From: Gonatopus flavifemur
Lineage: Eukaryota > Arthropoda > Insecta > Hymenoptera > Dryinidae
DNA length: 64,000 nucleotides
Reading direction: 5' to 3'
Assembly: GCA_018340375.1 (NCBI GenBank)
Contig: JAFFJZ010000081.1
Coordinates: 331,001-395,000, forward strand
The notes below the pieces were generated by a model that made no database searches, was not told the DNA's origin, and worked only from the letters and a program-made list of their open reading frames with translations. A program made the position numbers and the translations under genes. Positions 1 through 13,200 of the stretch are shown here, one piece after another (the first letter of the stretch is position 1; every line of letters starts with the position of its first letter).

Positions 1-442
1 TTTGGTGGAAACACTCATCGATTCTGTTGACTCCCTGATTGTATCTCTCCCCTTGAATGAATCTCGCTAAATCTCATCCAAATCAGACAAAAATATAACC
101 AAAACTTGCATTCAAAGATACAAATAGAACGGAGAATGAAAGAACGTGAGATTGTAATTTCAAAGATTCACTTCAATAATTTACGAAATTATCCAATAAG
201 TCTATTAAGTCTATAAATATTTGAGTTTGAGAGAAAATATCAATTCACTTCTTGTGAGTGTTACTCTCCATCAAGATTGACGAACTGAATTATGAGTTCT
301 GTGTTTTAATCGCATATCGTATATGTACAGATAAGGTTTATTGTGACGAGATTAACTTATATTTCTAGAAGAAAACCGAAAGGTTACAGCTTTCGAAAAC
401 ATTCCATTAATACTTCGTTATTTTTCTGTTGTGATATTTTAG

Positions 443-712
443 ATACGATGAACGCTTGTTCGATAAGTCGGAAAAAGTGCAAAGATTATTCCTCCAAATA
501 ATCCAGAAATGTCACAGACCTAGTGTATTATCAGCGGGTGATATGTTTCATTTATCACACGAACTGTTAACCAAGGTACAACAACGCTATTGTTCTCATA
601 TTTTGAAAGGAAGATACGAAGTTATGCAGTCGAGTATTTCTACACTATTTTATTCCAGAAAATGAATGCTACAATTTCTGCTTTTACGATGCTCCATTCC
701 CTGCAATATTGA
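443..712 (+). CDS. 3' end of an odorant receptor gene (last two exons, partial)
   Basis: Exons 443-575 (133 nt) and 659-712 (54 nt, ending in TGA) are separated by an 83-nt GT-AG intron. They encode the C-terminal end of an insect odorant receptor: the intracellular helix containing YDERLFDKSEKVQ, the RPSVLSAG stretch that leads into TM7, and a short tail ending in HSLQY. Insect ORs are odour-gated cation channels in the dendrite membrane of olfactory neurons, where they work with the co-receptor Orco. Exon lengths, intron length and phases are identical to those of the last two exons of the complete OR ending at 26389, so the two are tandem paralogues on the same strand. The TM6 exon and everything upstream should lie outside the window; I found no match in bases 1-442. 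Both exons are open and undamaged, so this may be a functional gene. OR identity is recognised from family motifs; ligand unknown. Confidence 0.82.
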
Positions 713-1166
713 GATCCAGGCATCGTTCACTAATGATTGAATTGTGAAAGATTATTACCGATCTCAGAGATTTGAAAACAGAATTCTCAAGCTGTTATCA
801 TTAACGTGAAAGCATTTCTGAAAATTCCTCGATAAACATTCCATTTCATGTCCAAGGACTTCAATGATTATGACGAAATTTCCCAAAGACCTACCACCGG
901 ATGATTGTATTCATTTCTGGTAGAGGCAATTGAAAATAAAAACAAGCAATGACAAAATTTCCACAATGAGGATATTTTCACTCATAAAGTATTGAACGTA
1001 TTCAACGCATGCAATGTATTTGCAGTCAGCTTGAAAAACATATGAAACTTCGAAAAATATCCAAAAACGACGATGATGAAATTTATAATTCTATCGAAAC
1101 GACCGAGATTCCTTCCCTTGAACTGGGAATGTAGAGTATGATACTGTATATGACTAGAAGAATAAA
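713..1166 (+). promoter_or_regulatory. 3' UTR and poly(A) signal of the upstream OR
   Basis: An AATAAA hexamer at 1161-1166 lies 449 nt after the stop codon. The flank resembles the flank of the second OR, where AATAAA is found at 26858-26863, 469 nt after its stop. This shared spacing supports both as real 3' ends. Confidence 0.5.
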
Positions 1167-2449
1167 GATTTATCCCTTGCATAGAATCCTTGGATGATAT
1201 TTTTCATGAATGTATAACTTATGACTGAAATTTGAAAGTTTTTTCCGAAACATCCCGGGGTTTTCAGAGCCTTCACACGCAAGGCACCCGTGAGATATTA
1301 CATCATCTAACCCTCCATTTTGAAGGAAAAATCTTGCTCTTAATAAAAAGAAACCAGATTCTGTTCAGGCGTCAGGATTATTTTTTGAATATTCAGAAAG
1401 CGAAAGCAGGGTCGGCACCGATGAATGGCTTGAACTTATTCGTATTGAATACATCGTGTGTGAAAGTAGCCACTAAATCCATCGTTTTTACGGAATTTCC
1501 TGTATTTTTTAAAAAAGTCGATTTTCAAGTGGGGGGGGGGGGGGAGAGAGCAAAAACCCACTATTCTCGTCGTCGAATATGATAGTTGGTACTTCGGACA
1601 TAGTGGAAAAACGAAGCCCGGTCCGATTTAATTTACAACTTTGACCGATAATGCATTTTGTTTACAACCCTTATTTTGGTCAAAAATGTGGTTGAAAGCC
1701 GAGAGAAAAAAATTTCTACAGCTCTCCTGAGGAAACTCAGAATCTGGATGTTTTTTTTTTCATAATCCTCATAAATTGATTGACAATCCCTGAAATTTTT
1801 GTTCAATGTCGTTGAAAAATGTGGAAGTTATGAATTATTGTCCGCGATGCGAGACGTCGTAGTCGCTACCTCGGAGAAAACGAAATCGACATTTCCATTG
1901 AAACTTTGAATACTCATAATTCCGAAACCCTTTGAGATATCTCAAAAAAATTTGGTATGCTTCCATATATATGTAGAAAGATGAAATGTACCAAGTTTCA
2001 TCGAAATCTGAGACTATGGGTATAAAAATTCTTTTTTTTTTTGGTCGAACTGACGTGGAATGACCCTTCCCTGAATCGAATGATATAAAAAACTCATTTT
2101 CGGAAAAAATTAAGTTCACAACTTTTTTTTAGCCTTCCCGTGGGATGATTGCGGGTTTTCCGGGGGGATATTCTTGATACCTGTTCTTAATATCTTTCTT
2201 ATCCATCCTTGGTAGTACCTGCTTCCTTTACGTGGTGGGGAGGATAAGTATCTCAGATTCGGGTTTCTTTTTTGGGTGAAATGAACTACTTGAGAGGGAG
2301 AATACAAACTGAGAGAAACCAAATCATCCCAACACCAGGAACATCGGCAAAAACGGAGGGAAAGCAAGGGGGAACTATCTTCCTTGACATCTTTTAATAT
2401 TCCCGAGGAAATGAAATCTTTTCCCAAACCTAGAATTTTGAAAGCATAA
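1167..2449. other. Intergenic, no gene recognised
   Basis: I see no supported coding sequence here. The stretch holds a run of about 14 G near 1531-1544, several T and A runs, and a segment around 1830-2090 that reads like an old interspersed repeat. Short open frames here look like chance. Confidence 0.5.
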
Positions 2450-3350
2450 TTGATAAAAAAAAAAAGAAACAACAACATGATGGCGTTCTCTCGAGTGAAA
2501 TATTCCGGAGGTGAAATAGCCTCCCGTTCGGATCTCCGGGTGGAGGTTGCTCGAGAGAGCTTCATCGAACAAGATAGAAAACCAAAGAAGATAGGGAAGA
2601 AAGTGGATATCCAAGTCGAAGCGTGGAATGTTAGATCACTGAGACAAACAGGGAAACTAGAAAATCTGAAATTAGAAATGAATAGGTTAGGTATCGATGT
2701 AATGGGAATTAGCGAAATGAGATGGCTGCAAGAAGGAGATTTCTGGAGTGGGAATTATAGGATAATTCATACAGGATCAAAGGATGGTCACGCAGGTGTG
2801 GGAATTATAATGTATAACAGGGTAGGGAATAGGATAGATAGAAAACGGTAAGAGCGAAAGAGATATAAGAGAAAGAATAGCACGAGGGAAACAGGTTTTC
2901 TATCGAAAGACACAGTTGCTATGTTGGAAGAATATTAGCTTAGCAGTAAGGAAGAACTTCTTGAAGAATTACGTTTGGAGCACAGCATTATATGGTTGCG
3001 AAACTTGGACAATTGGAAAAACGGACCAACGAAGACTTGAAGCTTTTGGAATGTGGTGTTATAGAAGAATGCTTAGAATAAAGTGGATCGAGAGAGTGAA
3101 AAATGAAGAAGTACTTGAGGAGGTAAATAAAAAAAGAAGTCTTCTGAGACATGTCGTGAAAAGAAGAAGTGATCTGATAGGGCACACATCAAGGCATGAT
3201 AGCTTATTGAAAACAATATTGAAAGGAAAAATGAATGGTAAAACTCGGAGAGGTAGACGTAGATCAAGTTATATAAAGCAAATTATACAAAATAAGGGTT
3301 GTCGTAGATATGTAGAAATTAAGCGTCTAGCGGATAATAGACAGGGTTAG
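2450..3350 (+). pseudogene. Internally deleted non-LTR retrotransposon (LINE): endonuclease start fused to the RT C-terminal end
   Basis: The frame at 2450-2851 encodes the start of an APE-type endonuclease, including WNVRSLRQTGK and GISEMRW, which is typical of LINE ORF2. After only about 65 bp, the frame at 2916-3350 encodes the extreme C-terminal part of such a protein: ALYGCETWTIGK, YRRMLRIKW, NEEVLEEV and a GH..R tail. The whole reverse transcriptase core that should lie between them is missing, so this copy is a deletion derivative without a catalytic domain. Both parts are on the + strand and in the normal order, which favours internal deletion over two insertions. It sits between the two OR genes. 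The exact clade is not certain; RTE- or CR1/L2-like elements have similar motifs. Confidence 0.75.
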
Positions 3351-4112
3351 AAGATTTCATCAAACCACTCATAAGATTGTTTACTTCATAATGATGAACA
3401 ACGTATTTGCCTAGTACGACAGACACAATGAATTGAATGCATTGAGAGATAGAGAAGTCAGAGACTGTTGGTTTCAACAATCATTCATCTATGAATTATC
3501 CCGTCAATTAGAATACGCGATAAGACTGGAATTGAATGATATTAGCGTAACAAAACAATATCAAACCGAAGTTTTCTACTGAATTAACATCATCTTATTC
3601 TGTCAATCTTGAAGTTTCATCAGTACGCATGAGATTAAGTTTGTTCTTTGCATTGGAAACATTTTTATCTGTAATCAAATCAAGTATCTCCAATCGATAA
3701 TTTGTCTCTCAAATCTGCAGCAGAATAATAACAAGTGGAAGGTCGAAAACGAACTGCATGAGTACAACGATACATCCTATGTGTTCTATCACTTTTTTCA
3801 TCAGAAATCTTATTCCCTACTAAATGGTATTGTTCCCCTTAGTATAATAGACTGATGATACCTGGGGAATTAAAAACAAATATTCGAAAAATATTCAATG
3901 TAACTACAGAGTTAAACTTTTCATATCCCCTGAGATAACAAAAACTCTTCGATTCAACGCTTTATGGAAAGACATGTTCGAAGGTAGTGAGATTATTATA
4001 AATGCAAAACTAAAGGTAATATCGTACACACGGTCACAAGGGACATATGTCTCCTCTCAGTCAGTTCAGTACCACCTTTACATTCGAATAGATCGTGGGA
4101 TGTTACTCAATA
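3351..4112 (+). promoter_or_regulatory. Upstream region of the complete OR, with clustered initiator-like TCAGT
   Basis: No coding sequence is recognised. Three TCAGT motifs, the arthropod initiator consensus, are packed into 4057-4070, about 45 bp upstream of the ATG at 4113. No TATA box is visible at -30. The first base of the transcript is therefore inferred only. Confidence 0.35.
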
Positions 4113-4256
4113 ATGGTCAGTCTAGAAGAGGAAGAACATCACAAAGTCCATAGACTTATATCATTCGCTTTAGTGCATTGGTATGGAGAATCAAAGCGAC
4201 TTCATATTCGATACATCATTCTGATGCAGAACTTCATCGCACAGAGCTGCATTTTT
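4113..4256 (+). CDS. OR exon 1 (N-terminus and TM1)
   Basis: 48 codons from the ATG at 4113 to a gtatgg donor at 4257. The charged start (SLEEEEHH) is followed by HRLISFALVHWYGES, which aligns with the family's 'GLWP' region, and the start of TM1. In-frame codons upstream of this ATG include only a GTG at 4095, so 4113 is the natural start. Phase 0. Confidence 0.7.
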
Positions 4257-7200
4257 GTATGGAATTCCATATTACATATGATATTACATTACTCGATCAA
4301 ATCACAAATATGTTTTTCTTTTGTTTTCAGGGAGTGGTCCTATGTCATTCCGAACCTCGAATGGATGTGATTGTTGATATGATAACCAATTATACATATA
4401 CTCTGGGTGCTATTCTCGTTTACAATTTCACTCATTTCAACAGAGGAGAAGTTGGTAACTGTGTTCAATATGTTTTATGATAACATAAACAGTGATTTGT
4501 GTATATACAAAATATCCACAAGTTCGAGGAAAACAAATATACTACGGAGTTTAGATCGAGTGTAAATCGAATCCTATTCGATTTAGTTGGACATGTCAAT
4601 ACAATGATGTTTTGGTTAAGACCATGACATAATATTATAGAATCTACCCGAATTCCACAAAACATTTACCTCGTTAAAATCGGACAAGAAAACTTTTGTG
4701 TAAAAAATTAGATGGCAGAGGAATGAGATTGATCCATTTAGAACCACTTGATAGGGCATTATAGATGTACCATAACAATCAACGAAATATATTCATCAGG
4801 ATTTTCCTGGGTTAACTTGGAAAGAAACTATACCAAACCTTTCACAAGGTTCGTACGTTCAACTTGGTCCGGCTCGTGCGCCGAATCTGAAGCGTAGCAG
4901 TAGAGTCGTAAGTTCAATTTTCAAGAAAGATTCAATTTGTAAAGAGTGAGCCATACTGCAAATATCGTGGGAGCTACCAAAAAATGTTGACTAATTGTAC
5001 GGAGTAAAATATACTCTTTTATTTTTGTTCATGTTCAGTTTCTACGCTTCGTAGTTCAATGTTCAGTCACTCTGCAAATTCAAGTGTTTGATTTGATTAT
5101 ATTTAGGATGTTTGAATCATGTGGTCACGTTTTCAACACTCAGAAGTGTGTGAATATGTCAATGATTTGAAATAAATGTTCTGAAATGAAACATTTCATC
5201 CATTTCCTTGGTATATTTACATACCTCCAAGTGTGAATAATATTTACACTTTAAGCGTATTAAAATGGAACACTTGAACTTACGCGCGAGTTTACACCAG
5301 GCCTCATTCTTGGCATTTCCTGTTAGGATCCCAACTACGTGCCCCAAAGTAACCCCCGTTCCCAAAGGATCGAATTAGTCTTTCACACGGACAAAAAAGA
5401 TTTATGTAATTCAGCCAATGTCACATTTCTAACTTCAGGTTGTTTCATGTTGATAAGAACCGATCTGAAATGTATAATATTTGAAGTCCAGTTGACGAGA
5501 CATTCGACTGTTGTAGACCGAAATTGTCTACGATACATCGTGAATTGTCTGTCTCTAGATTACGACTTTCAACTGTCTACATTAGACGAGTTTCGTCTGA
5601 TATAGACTGACTTTTTTTTCCGTGCAAACTAAGACTCGAATGAATACTGTTGTTAAATTCCATGCAAATGTGCAATTGTAAATGATCTCCTATAATTGGT
5701 ATCCTTCTGCTTGAACGGTATTAACATTTTTATTGTTTTAGATGCGAATATTGAGTGCTCTGAGGAGTCAGGATTGGAAAATATTTGAGCATGGTGAGGA
5801 AAAAAACATAATGCAAAACTATGCCAATCAGCAAAAACGCATCACTATTCTCTTTAGTGGTAAGTTGAATGGGATGTAAAACCCAAGATCAAGTAGAAGT
5901 TCCTAGATCCACATAGCTATCCAAAAATTGACAAAAATTATTCTGAAGAAAATTTAAGCTCACGCAGTGAGTTCTGGTTAACGAAAACAGCTAAGTAATG
6001 CTGGTAACTGGGAGTATGTGATCAGGCCAAATTTTGCACTAATTCAGAATACCACGGTTCCGTTCTGTACAAATTTCACCATGTTTTGATTGGGTTCGCG
6101 TTGCGAGTGTTAATCCATGAAGAATGCGGCTTTAAATCGCGAGGTTAAGTTATCAATAAATACTTTGTTCCAATCTTGGATTTGGATAACTGAAAAAATT
6201 CGGAAGCTTCGATTGAAAATGTCAACTTGAACAAATTTCAGTTTATGTTGAATTAGAACACGAATCATGAAGTGCATTCCATATTCTCTCTTTGATTTCA
6301 GACTTCATGAAAAATTTTATGAACCTATCAGACATCCTTCTGAAGTATAAAAAATTAGACAATCATTCCTCTCAGGAAAGAGCTTCATTGTTGAATTTAA
6401 ACATGTGAAGAATGAAAATGAAATTCGTAGTTCGGCGACCCACACATATTCTAGCTCATTTTAAGGTGGTGAACCTGTAAGGGAAACTGGGTACGGTTGA
6501 AACACGGGGGTTGGTTTGAAGATAATAACTAACTATTAGGTGTACAAATAAGTTTCCGCGGTTTTTTATAAAAAATTAGGAATTTATTGTAAAGGAAAAG
6601 TACATTACGTTTTATTCAAAGTATTTTCCATCATTTGCCACTACTTTTCCCCATCTTTCTGGCAACATTCGGATACCCCGTCGAAAAAACTCTTCATCTT
6701 TTGACGCTATCCACAAATCTACCCAATTTTTGGTGTCTTCATATGATGTGAAGCGCTGCTCAGACAGACCATGTGCCATCGACCGGAACAGGTGATAATC
6801 AGAAGGGGCTAAGTCTGGTGAATACGGCGGGTGGGGTAAAACTTCCCAGTTGAGTGTTTCCAAGTATGTTTTTACCGGCGCCGCAACATGTGGACGAGCA
6901 TTATCGTGTAAAAGAATAATTTTGTCGTGTCTGGAGTAGTAATGGGCGCGTTTTTCCTTAAGTGCCCGACTCAATCTCATCAATTGTGTTCGGTAGAGAG
7001 CTCCAGTAATGGTTTCGCTTGGTTTCAGCAATTCATAATACACGACACCAAGCTGATCCCACCAAATACACAGCATGAGTTTTTTCCATGAATATTCGGC
7101 TTAGCTGTCGATGTTGATGGTTCGCCGGGCTTAACCCATGACTTTCTCTTCTTTGGATTATCGTAGTGAATCCATTTTTCGTCACCAGTGACTATACGAT

Positions 7201-10200
7201 GCAAAAACTCTTTTTTATTCCTGGCAAGCAGCATTTCACTCATGCATAATCGGCGTTCAACGTCTCTCGGCTTTAGTTCATATGGAACCCAATTTCCTTG
7301 TTTTTGAATCATTCCTAACGATTTTAAACGATGTGAAATTGCTTGTTGAGTCACTTGTAGAGTAAGTGCAAGTTCTTTTTGCGTTTGGGACGAATCTTCC
7401 TCCAATAGTACTTCTAATTCCATGTCTTCGTACACTTTCGGCCTTCCACTGCGTTCTTTGTCTTTAACGTCAAACTCACCGTTCTTAAACTTTTGAAACC
7501 ATTCCTGACAACTTCTCTCACTCAAAGCAGCTTCACCATATGCTTCTAGAAGCAATCGATGCGCCTCAGCTGCAGATTTTTTCACATTAAAGAAGTAAAT
7601 CAAAAGTTCCCGCAAATGATGCTTATTCGGAATAAAACTTGACATTTTTGCACGAAAAAAATTACGTGATGCTGATACGGAATCACTAGTACTTTAAGGT
7701 TATGGTGTTGCCAGATGACTAAACTTGGGATATTACGTTTTACATCTGACAATTTCTCCATAACCTTCTGGTGGGGCCATCTTTTGACAAACCGCGGAAA
7801 CTTATTTGTACACCTAATATTAGCTTGCGATTGCTCAGATCGCTTAGAAGGAACGGAGAGCTCGTCGCGTGTGCAAACTCATTTTCCAGTTATTTATGCC
7901 ATATTATTAGCTAATCATCAATTACCCGCGGTGTTTCAATTGACTCTCGGGTTTCAACCGTACCCAGTCTCTCCTACATTGGTAACCAACATCCATACGA
8001 AAATTCCCGATCGGCGCAAAACTGGCCTGGCTTTAACAAACATCAGTGGAGCCTTAACAGGGACTTTAACTGAAGCCTGAAACGATCACATCGACCCAGC
8101 AATCTCGGCTTGATACAAAACTTTCATCAATGGTTATACAACCCCGAACAGTTGTTGACACAAATTTACGCTAATGCTGTTCTACCACATAGTCCTACCA
8201 CAGACACAATGATAACTATATTATTGATTGAGTCAGGCTAAATATAAACCGTCTATGCTAAACTGTCATATCATCAATCATCAAATTCTCACATAGCTGG
8301 TTGTGAATTAAGAAAGTCTTGTTCCGTCGTGCCTAGCAGCCTAATATTTTGAACCTAGTATCGGTATTTGCATCCCTTATCTAGATACAAGAATACAGTA
8401 GGTATCTGGGAAAAGTTCGGAAACAATTCGAGATCAATACTGTGAGGCATGCCTAATTATGAACATGTCAGAATCAGATTTGCGAGAAGAACAAAAATAT
8501 TTGCAACAACTATTTCCGCAATTGATTCCCGACCATGTGCGAAAGTAATTACGCCAAATATTTAGTTGGTTGCCCCAACTCGCACGATATTTGAACTGAT
8601 TGCCATGGTGCTTGTCTTTACCGGTTATTATGTGACGAGCCTCATCAAAAGCTGTATATGAAGAGATTAGTAGCGACATACTGCAGTTGCACCGCGAACT
8701 CGATAGGTGAGTGTGAGACAAGTCTCATCATCTCTACCAATATGACCAGCATATGCGTACCACGTGATGCATCATCACGAAGCCAACAATGATACGTTTG
8801 CAAGTCTATCGGCCCTGAATCGAAGGCTTCCACTGCGAAGCATCAGGGGTCGTTTGTCTCTACCTCGAACGCAGCAGTCAAGAGTATACTTCATAGGATA
8901 TCAGAGGAAGTGTGAGCACAGTGTTCGGCGCTTCATCGCTTAGCAACTTCCAGGTAAGGTGCTCCCTGCTCGATACTCCAATGAGTGACAAAGTATATCC
9001 ACCGCGAAGTTGAAGAGTCAAGCTGTTGTAACGGCCTCATTTTTTATAGACCAGAGTCCCTGTGATGTTATCGCGACATTCTGGTGGATTGGCTAAAGAC
9101 AGTGGAGAAGAGTGGTGCCCCTCCTCAAAAGTAAGATCTGGTCAGAGGAGGGGGCAGAAGGAGAAGATGCCATCTTCTCGATCCTACTAGGAATCCTATT
9201 AGGACCTCATGGCTAATTCACATATGAAAGTTAGAATCAGAAAACGTCTGTCTTGTAGATAATCACAATTCCTTTGAGCCACCATCTCATGACTATATAA
9301 CCCCATTATTCCCGTTAGAACCAAGTTCTCACGGCTGAGATCGAGTGCGATCTGAATCCCGCTAGAGTCAATGAATCACGACTACTAGATTCAGTTTTTA
9401 GGCACTCATCGGTATATGCAGTGTACCCAGCATGGAGTGCTTGTTGCACCCGCTATCGTACTCTCTTACCGTATCTTCTAAAATATTTGAGTGAACCATT
9501 TGGGAGTTCGAAGAGTTTTTAATTCCATTGAATACTAATTGGCAATCCATGGGGTTGTCTGTCTGTCGCTCTGTCTGTCCGTATTTGAGATATCTCTAGA
9601 CCGCGTGGACGAAATTGGGTGAAATTTATGGAAACCTTCCTCACACACCCCTCCCGAGAGACCATTTGACTTTCATTAAAGACATGTCTTTCTATTTTTC
9701 TCAATTTTTTTTTCATAAAATAGGTGATCTCAGAGAAAATTTTCTTCGCAGTATATACATGAGGATTTTTAGATTTCTGTTCAAATCTAAATCATTCAAA
9801 GGCACTGTATGCTACATACTTGGGCTTAATACCATTCGCTAAGTTGGAAAACGGCGGATCTGTGGAAAAAAATATTCAACTATTTTATCATTGATAGTTC
9901 CAGAGCTATAGCGATATGAAATTTTGTAGCTTTCAGCCAATCAGAATTCAGCAACTTCAAATCACTGTAGCTCCGGAACTATCAATGATGAAATAGTTTA
10001 ATATTTTTTCCACAAATCCGCCGTTTCCCAACTTAGCGAATGGTGTTCAGCTGAAGTATGTAGCTCACAGTGATTTTGGATGATTTGGATTTGAAACAAA
10101 ATCTAAAAATGCTTATATCCCCAAAACTAAGCGTCGAAAAAATTTTTTTCAAACGGGAAATTATTGCATTTTGACTGCAGAATATACCTGTGAAATCTCG

Positions 10201-13200
10201 TCCGCGAATTCTGGGACACCCTGTATGTATATATATATATAAGTGATTTTCCTCGCAGTGTTTGAATATTCGTCATTTTGGCTTGAATCGATGAATTATT
10301 ATGGAACATGGATTCTAGGAGTTTCCAAGGATATAGTAAACAAATCCGACGTCAAAGAATGAATCCAAAATGGCGAACGTAAATTTAGTCGTTTTCGCAT
10401 TTGTGGACAGATGTATATAGAACATGGGTTTCAGAGGTTTTCGAGGATGCTGATTACAAGTCTGGGATCGAATGTTTGAAAAACATAGGAATTCCGATTT
10501 TCCCGTATGAGCTTCTTTGCATCCAAACATCCTTCAAAAGCTAGTTGACGTTATGACAACTGCACCCTCGTGAGAATCCAAAAGTGAAGGAAGTGGTTAT
10601 TGAAACAAATGGAGCGTGAAAATTTTCGAATTGATTTCCAAATAACGCCCAGATGACTCTCCGTTACGCTCAAATGACTCTTAGCTGACGCTTTTGTCGC
10701 GCTTCTCCACGTTTCATTCTTACCAAGACAATTGTTAAAATTCTGCAGTTGCTCAGGAACATGTTCTTCAATCATTTGAAGATGGTACAGAGAATGGTAG
10801 GCAAATAGTTTAAGGTTTCCTGAGTACTAAATTTGAGAATTGTCTCAGTTGAGGGAAAAACCGATGAGTGCCTTTTCATACATTCCCGTATATATCTGAA
10901 TTTCCTGGTTGAACAAACCCATTCATTCTCACTAAATCTCATTGAATAATTCACAGTGTTCTGACCAAATCCTACTCAACCGTTTTCAATGAGATTTAAT
11001 GAGATGAGTGTAAGTTTTCAATGTGAGTCTGAATGAATCTTGTCAAATCTGATTGAATCTTGCACAATGTTCTAAGCACCCCTGGTGAAAATGGAGCGTA
11101 TACACGAAGCGCAAAGGAAGCGCATACGAAGCGGAAAATGTTTCAATTCCCTCTTCGTGAAGCGTATGATGCTCGCTTGCTGTAAACTCATGGAATCATA
11201 CCTTCCCTATACGCTTCATAATCTCTCGATCCCGTTTCACACGTGCTTCATGTAAGGGAATAGTAAGTTACATTAAGCGTATGCAAATCACACCTATTCT
11301 GACTTCAAATAATATCTCCAAGCAGTTTATTCCAACGACGATTCATGGGTCAGTGGATGAAACCCTCGTCTACCATGGTGAAAGGCATCAGTTCGATTCT
11401 CGCTATGGTGTGCGATTTTTTTATTCAAGTTTCATGAATTTTATACGCTTCCTTTGTTTCAATTCCCTCTTCACATACTTTTTGTATCCCTCCCATTCAA
11501 GCTTCGTATACTTCTCCAACATAAGCTTCGTTTACCCTTCCTCTCCGCTTCCATTTTCACCAGGGAAATCCCATGGAATTTCATTTCGTCGAATTCTATG
11601 GATTTTTTCAACCAGGGTTCTTGAGGATGCAAATGGAGCGAGCATATGTTGGCTACGATTTGCTTAAAATGAGCGAAGCGAATTTTGAAGGGGGTTGGAC
11701 TGCTGAGTTAAGCGAAGCATCCAGGGGCTCGGAGTCCTTCAGTTCTCCTTGACGAGAAGATAACGTTGCACCATAAACCCTGCTAGTTTCTTGAAAGTTG
11801 ATCACGCCACCCTAAACTAATCAGAAGTTACCTGCATCATAAATGCAGGAAAGATCACAATGGATTTCCATCGTTTATAATTGAAACCTTAAAATCCAAC
11901 GAGCTAGAAGTATTTCAGAGGGTTGATTATTCAATTAGAGGCGACCAAAATTGCCAACGCGCAAGTACACGACAATGCTACTATATGAAGACCCGCGAGT
12001 AGACAAATGAGAAGTCACAAATAATTGCCGTAAGTGCTTTTGTAAATGGTCGAAAATCGATCACGTGAATAGCTATTCTGAGTTTTTGTATTCTGCTGAT
12101 CCAATTGGAGTCTGATATGGTTACGGAATCGGGATTTGGTTGGGCCCCCATACGTTCGTTCCACGAAGACGTGGTTTCTTATGAAAATATGTACGACTAG
12201 ATTAAAAGGTCTGTGCCTTATCCGGATTCATCGAAACCCCAGAAAATACAAGCCTAGCGACATTTATGAATATCAAAAACATATCACATATGTGACGAGT
12301 GAGTTATTCGCCGATGTAGGAGGGAAAAAACGATATAAACAGATGAGAGAATATGTCATAACGTGAATTGGTACCTCATCTCAACTCACGGTCTGCAACC
12401 GCAGACAGATGTATTATTCCATTCCGAGGTATTATCTGCCATTTCTACGATGCATCATTTTCAAAATCAATATTATTATCTTAGAATCTTTATGGATAAA
12501 GAAAACACTGCGAAAGGACTTTCACTCTCATAGCAATACTGTTTGGTTGTCACAGTTATCTGATGTGAAGGGATATCGGTATTGCTGTCACAACTAACTG
12601 AATCGTTCCAGCAACGATACAGATTGAGTATCGTTACTGGGACAATCTAAGTGTCACAGCTATCTACTCTAAGCATACTCCAGATCATTACAATAAGTTC
12701 ACAATTTTTCCAGTGTAGACGAACAAATATAACTTATGAAAAATTCGAACTCAGTTTAAAGCTAACGATATCATGTTTTTATTATTTTCAGCAACTGCGT
12801 ACACTTTGTTGCATTTTTACTTTCTCATGGTCCTGTCACCTAGAATCATGGATTATGTAGTACCTCTCAACACGTCTCGACCTTCTCAATTGCCCATTCC
12901 GATATTGACAGGAAAATTTTTCACTGAACATTACTACGCATGTTTCATCGATTTATACTTAACGGCTTTAGGATGTGCAACAATTCACATAGGGGGTTTG
13001 ATCAACTTTTTGACTCTTACGCAGCACGCATGCAGCATGTTCGCAGTTCTGAGGTGTGAACCAAGTGACAATAAGTATTGAATTCACACTTAATTTTTTC
13101 TTTGATGTACATAACCTAATGAAAATACTTCAGCCATTCACGCGTTTGTAACGTGTGCGCTAGGAGAAGAGTTAGCCAACTCAGTGAACACGTAGGGGAT

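Larger units (their letters stand above)
6480..7974. mobile_element. Older TIR element that hosts a mariner
   Basis: The ends carry an inverted copy of ACTGGGTACGGTTGAAAC and are flanked by TA on both sides. The 1282-bp mariner at 6536-7817 sits inside it. About 215 bp remain once that is removed, so it is a miniature, non-autonomous element. Confidence 0.55.

Noticed and set aside
8434..8833. Minus-strand frames with a CWL motif, considered as a GPCR exon
   Set aside because: No transmembrane pattern or splice sites fit; the similarity is limited to three residues.
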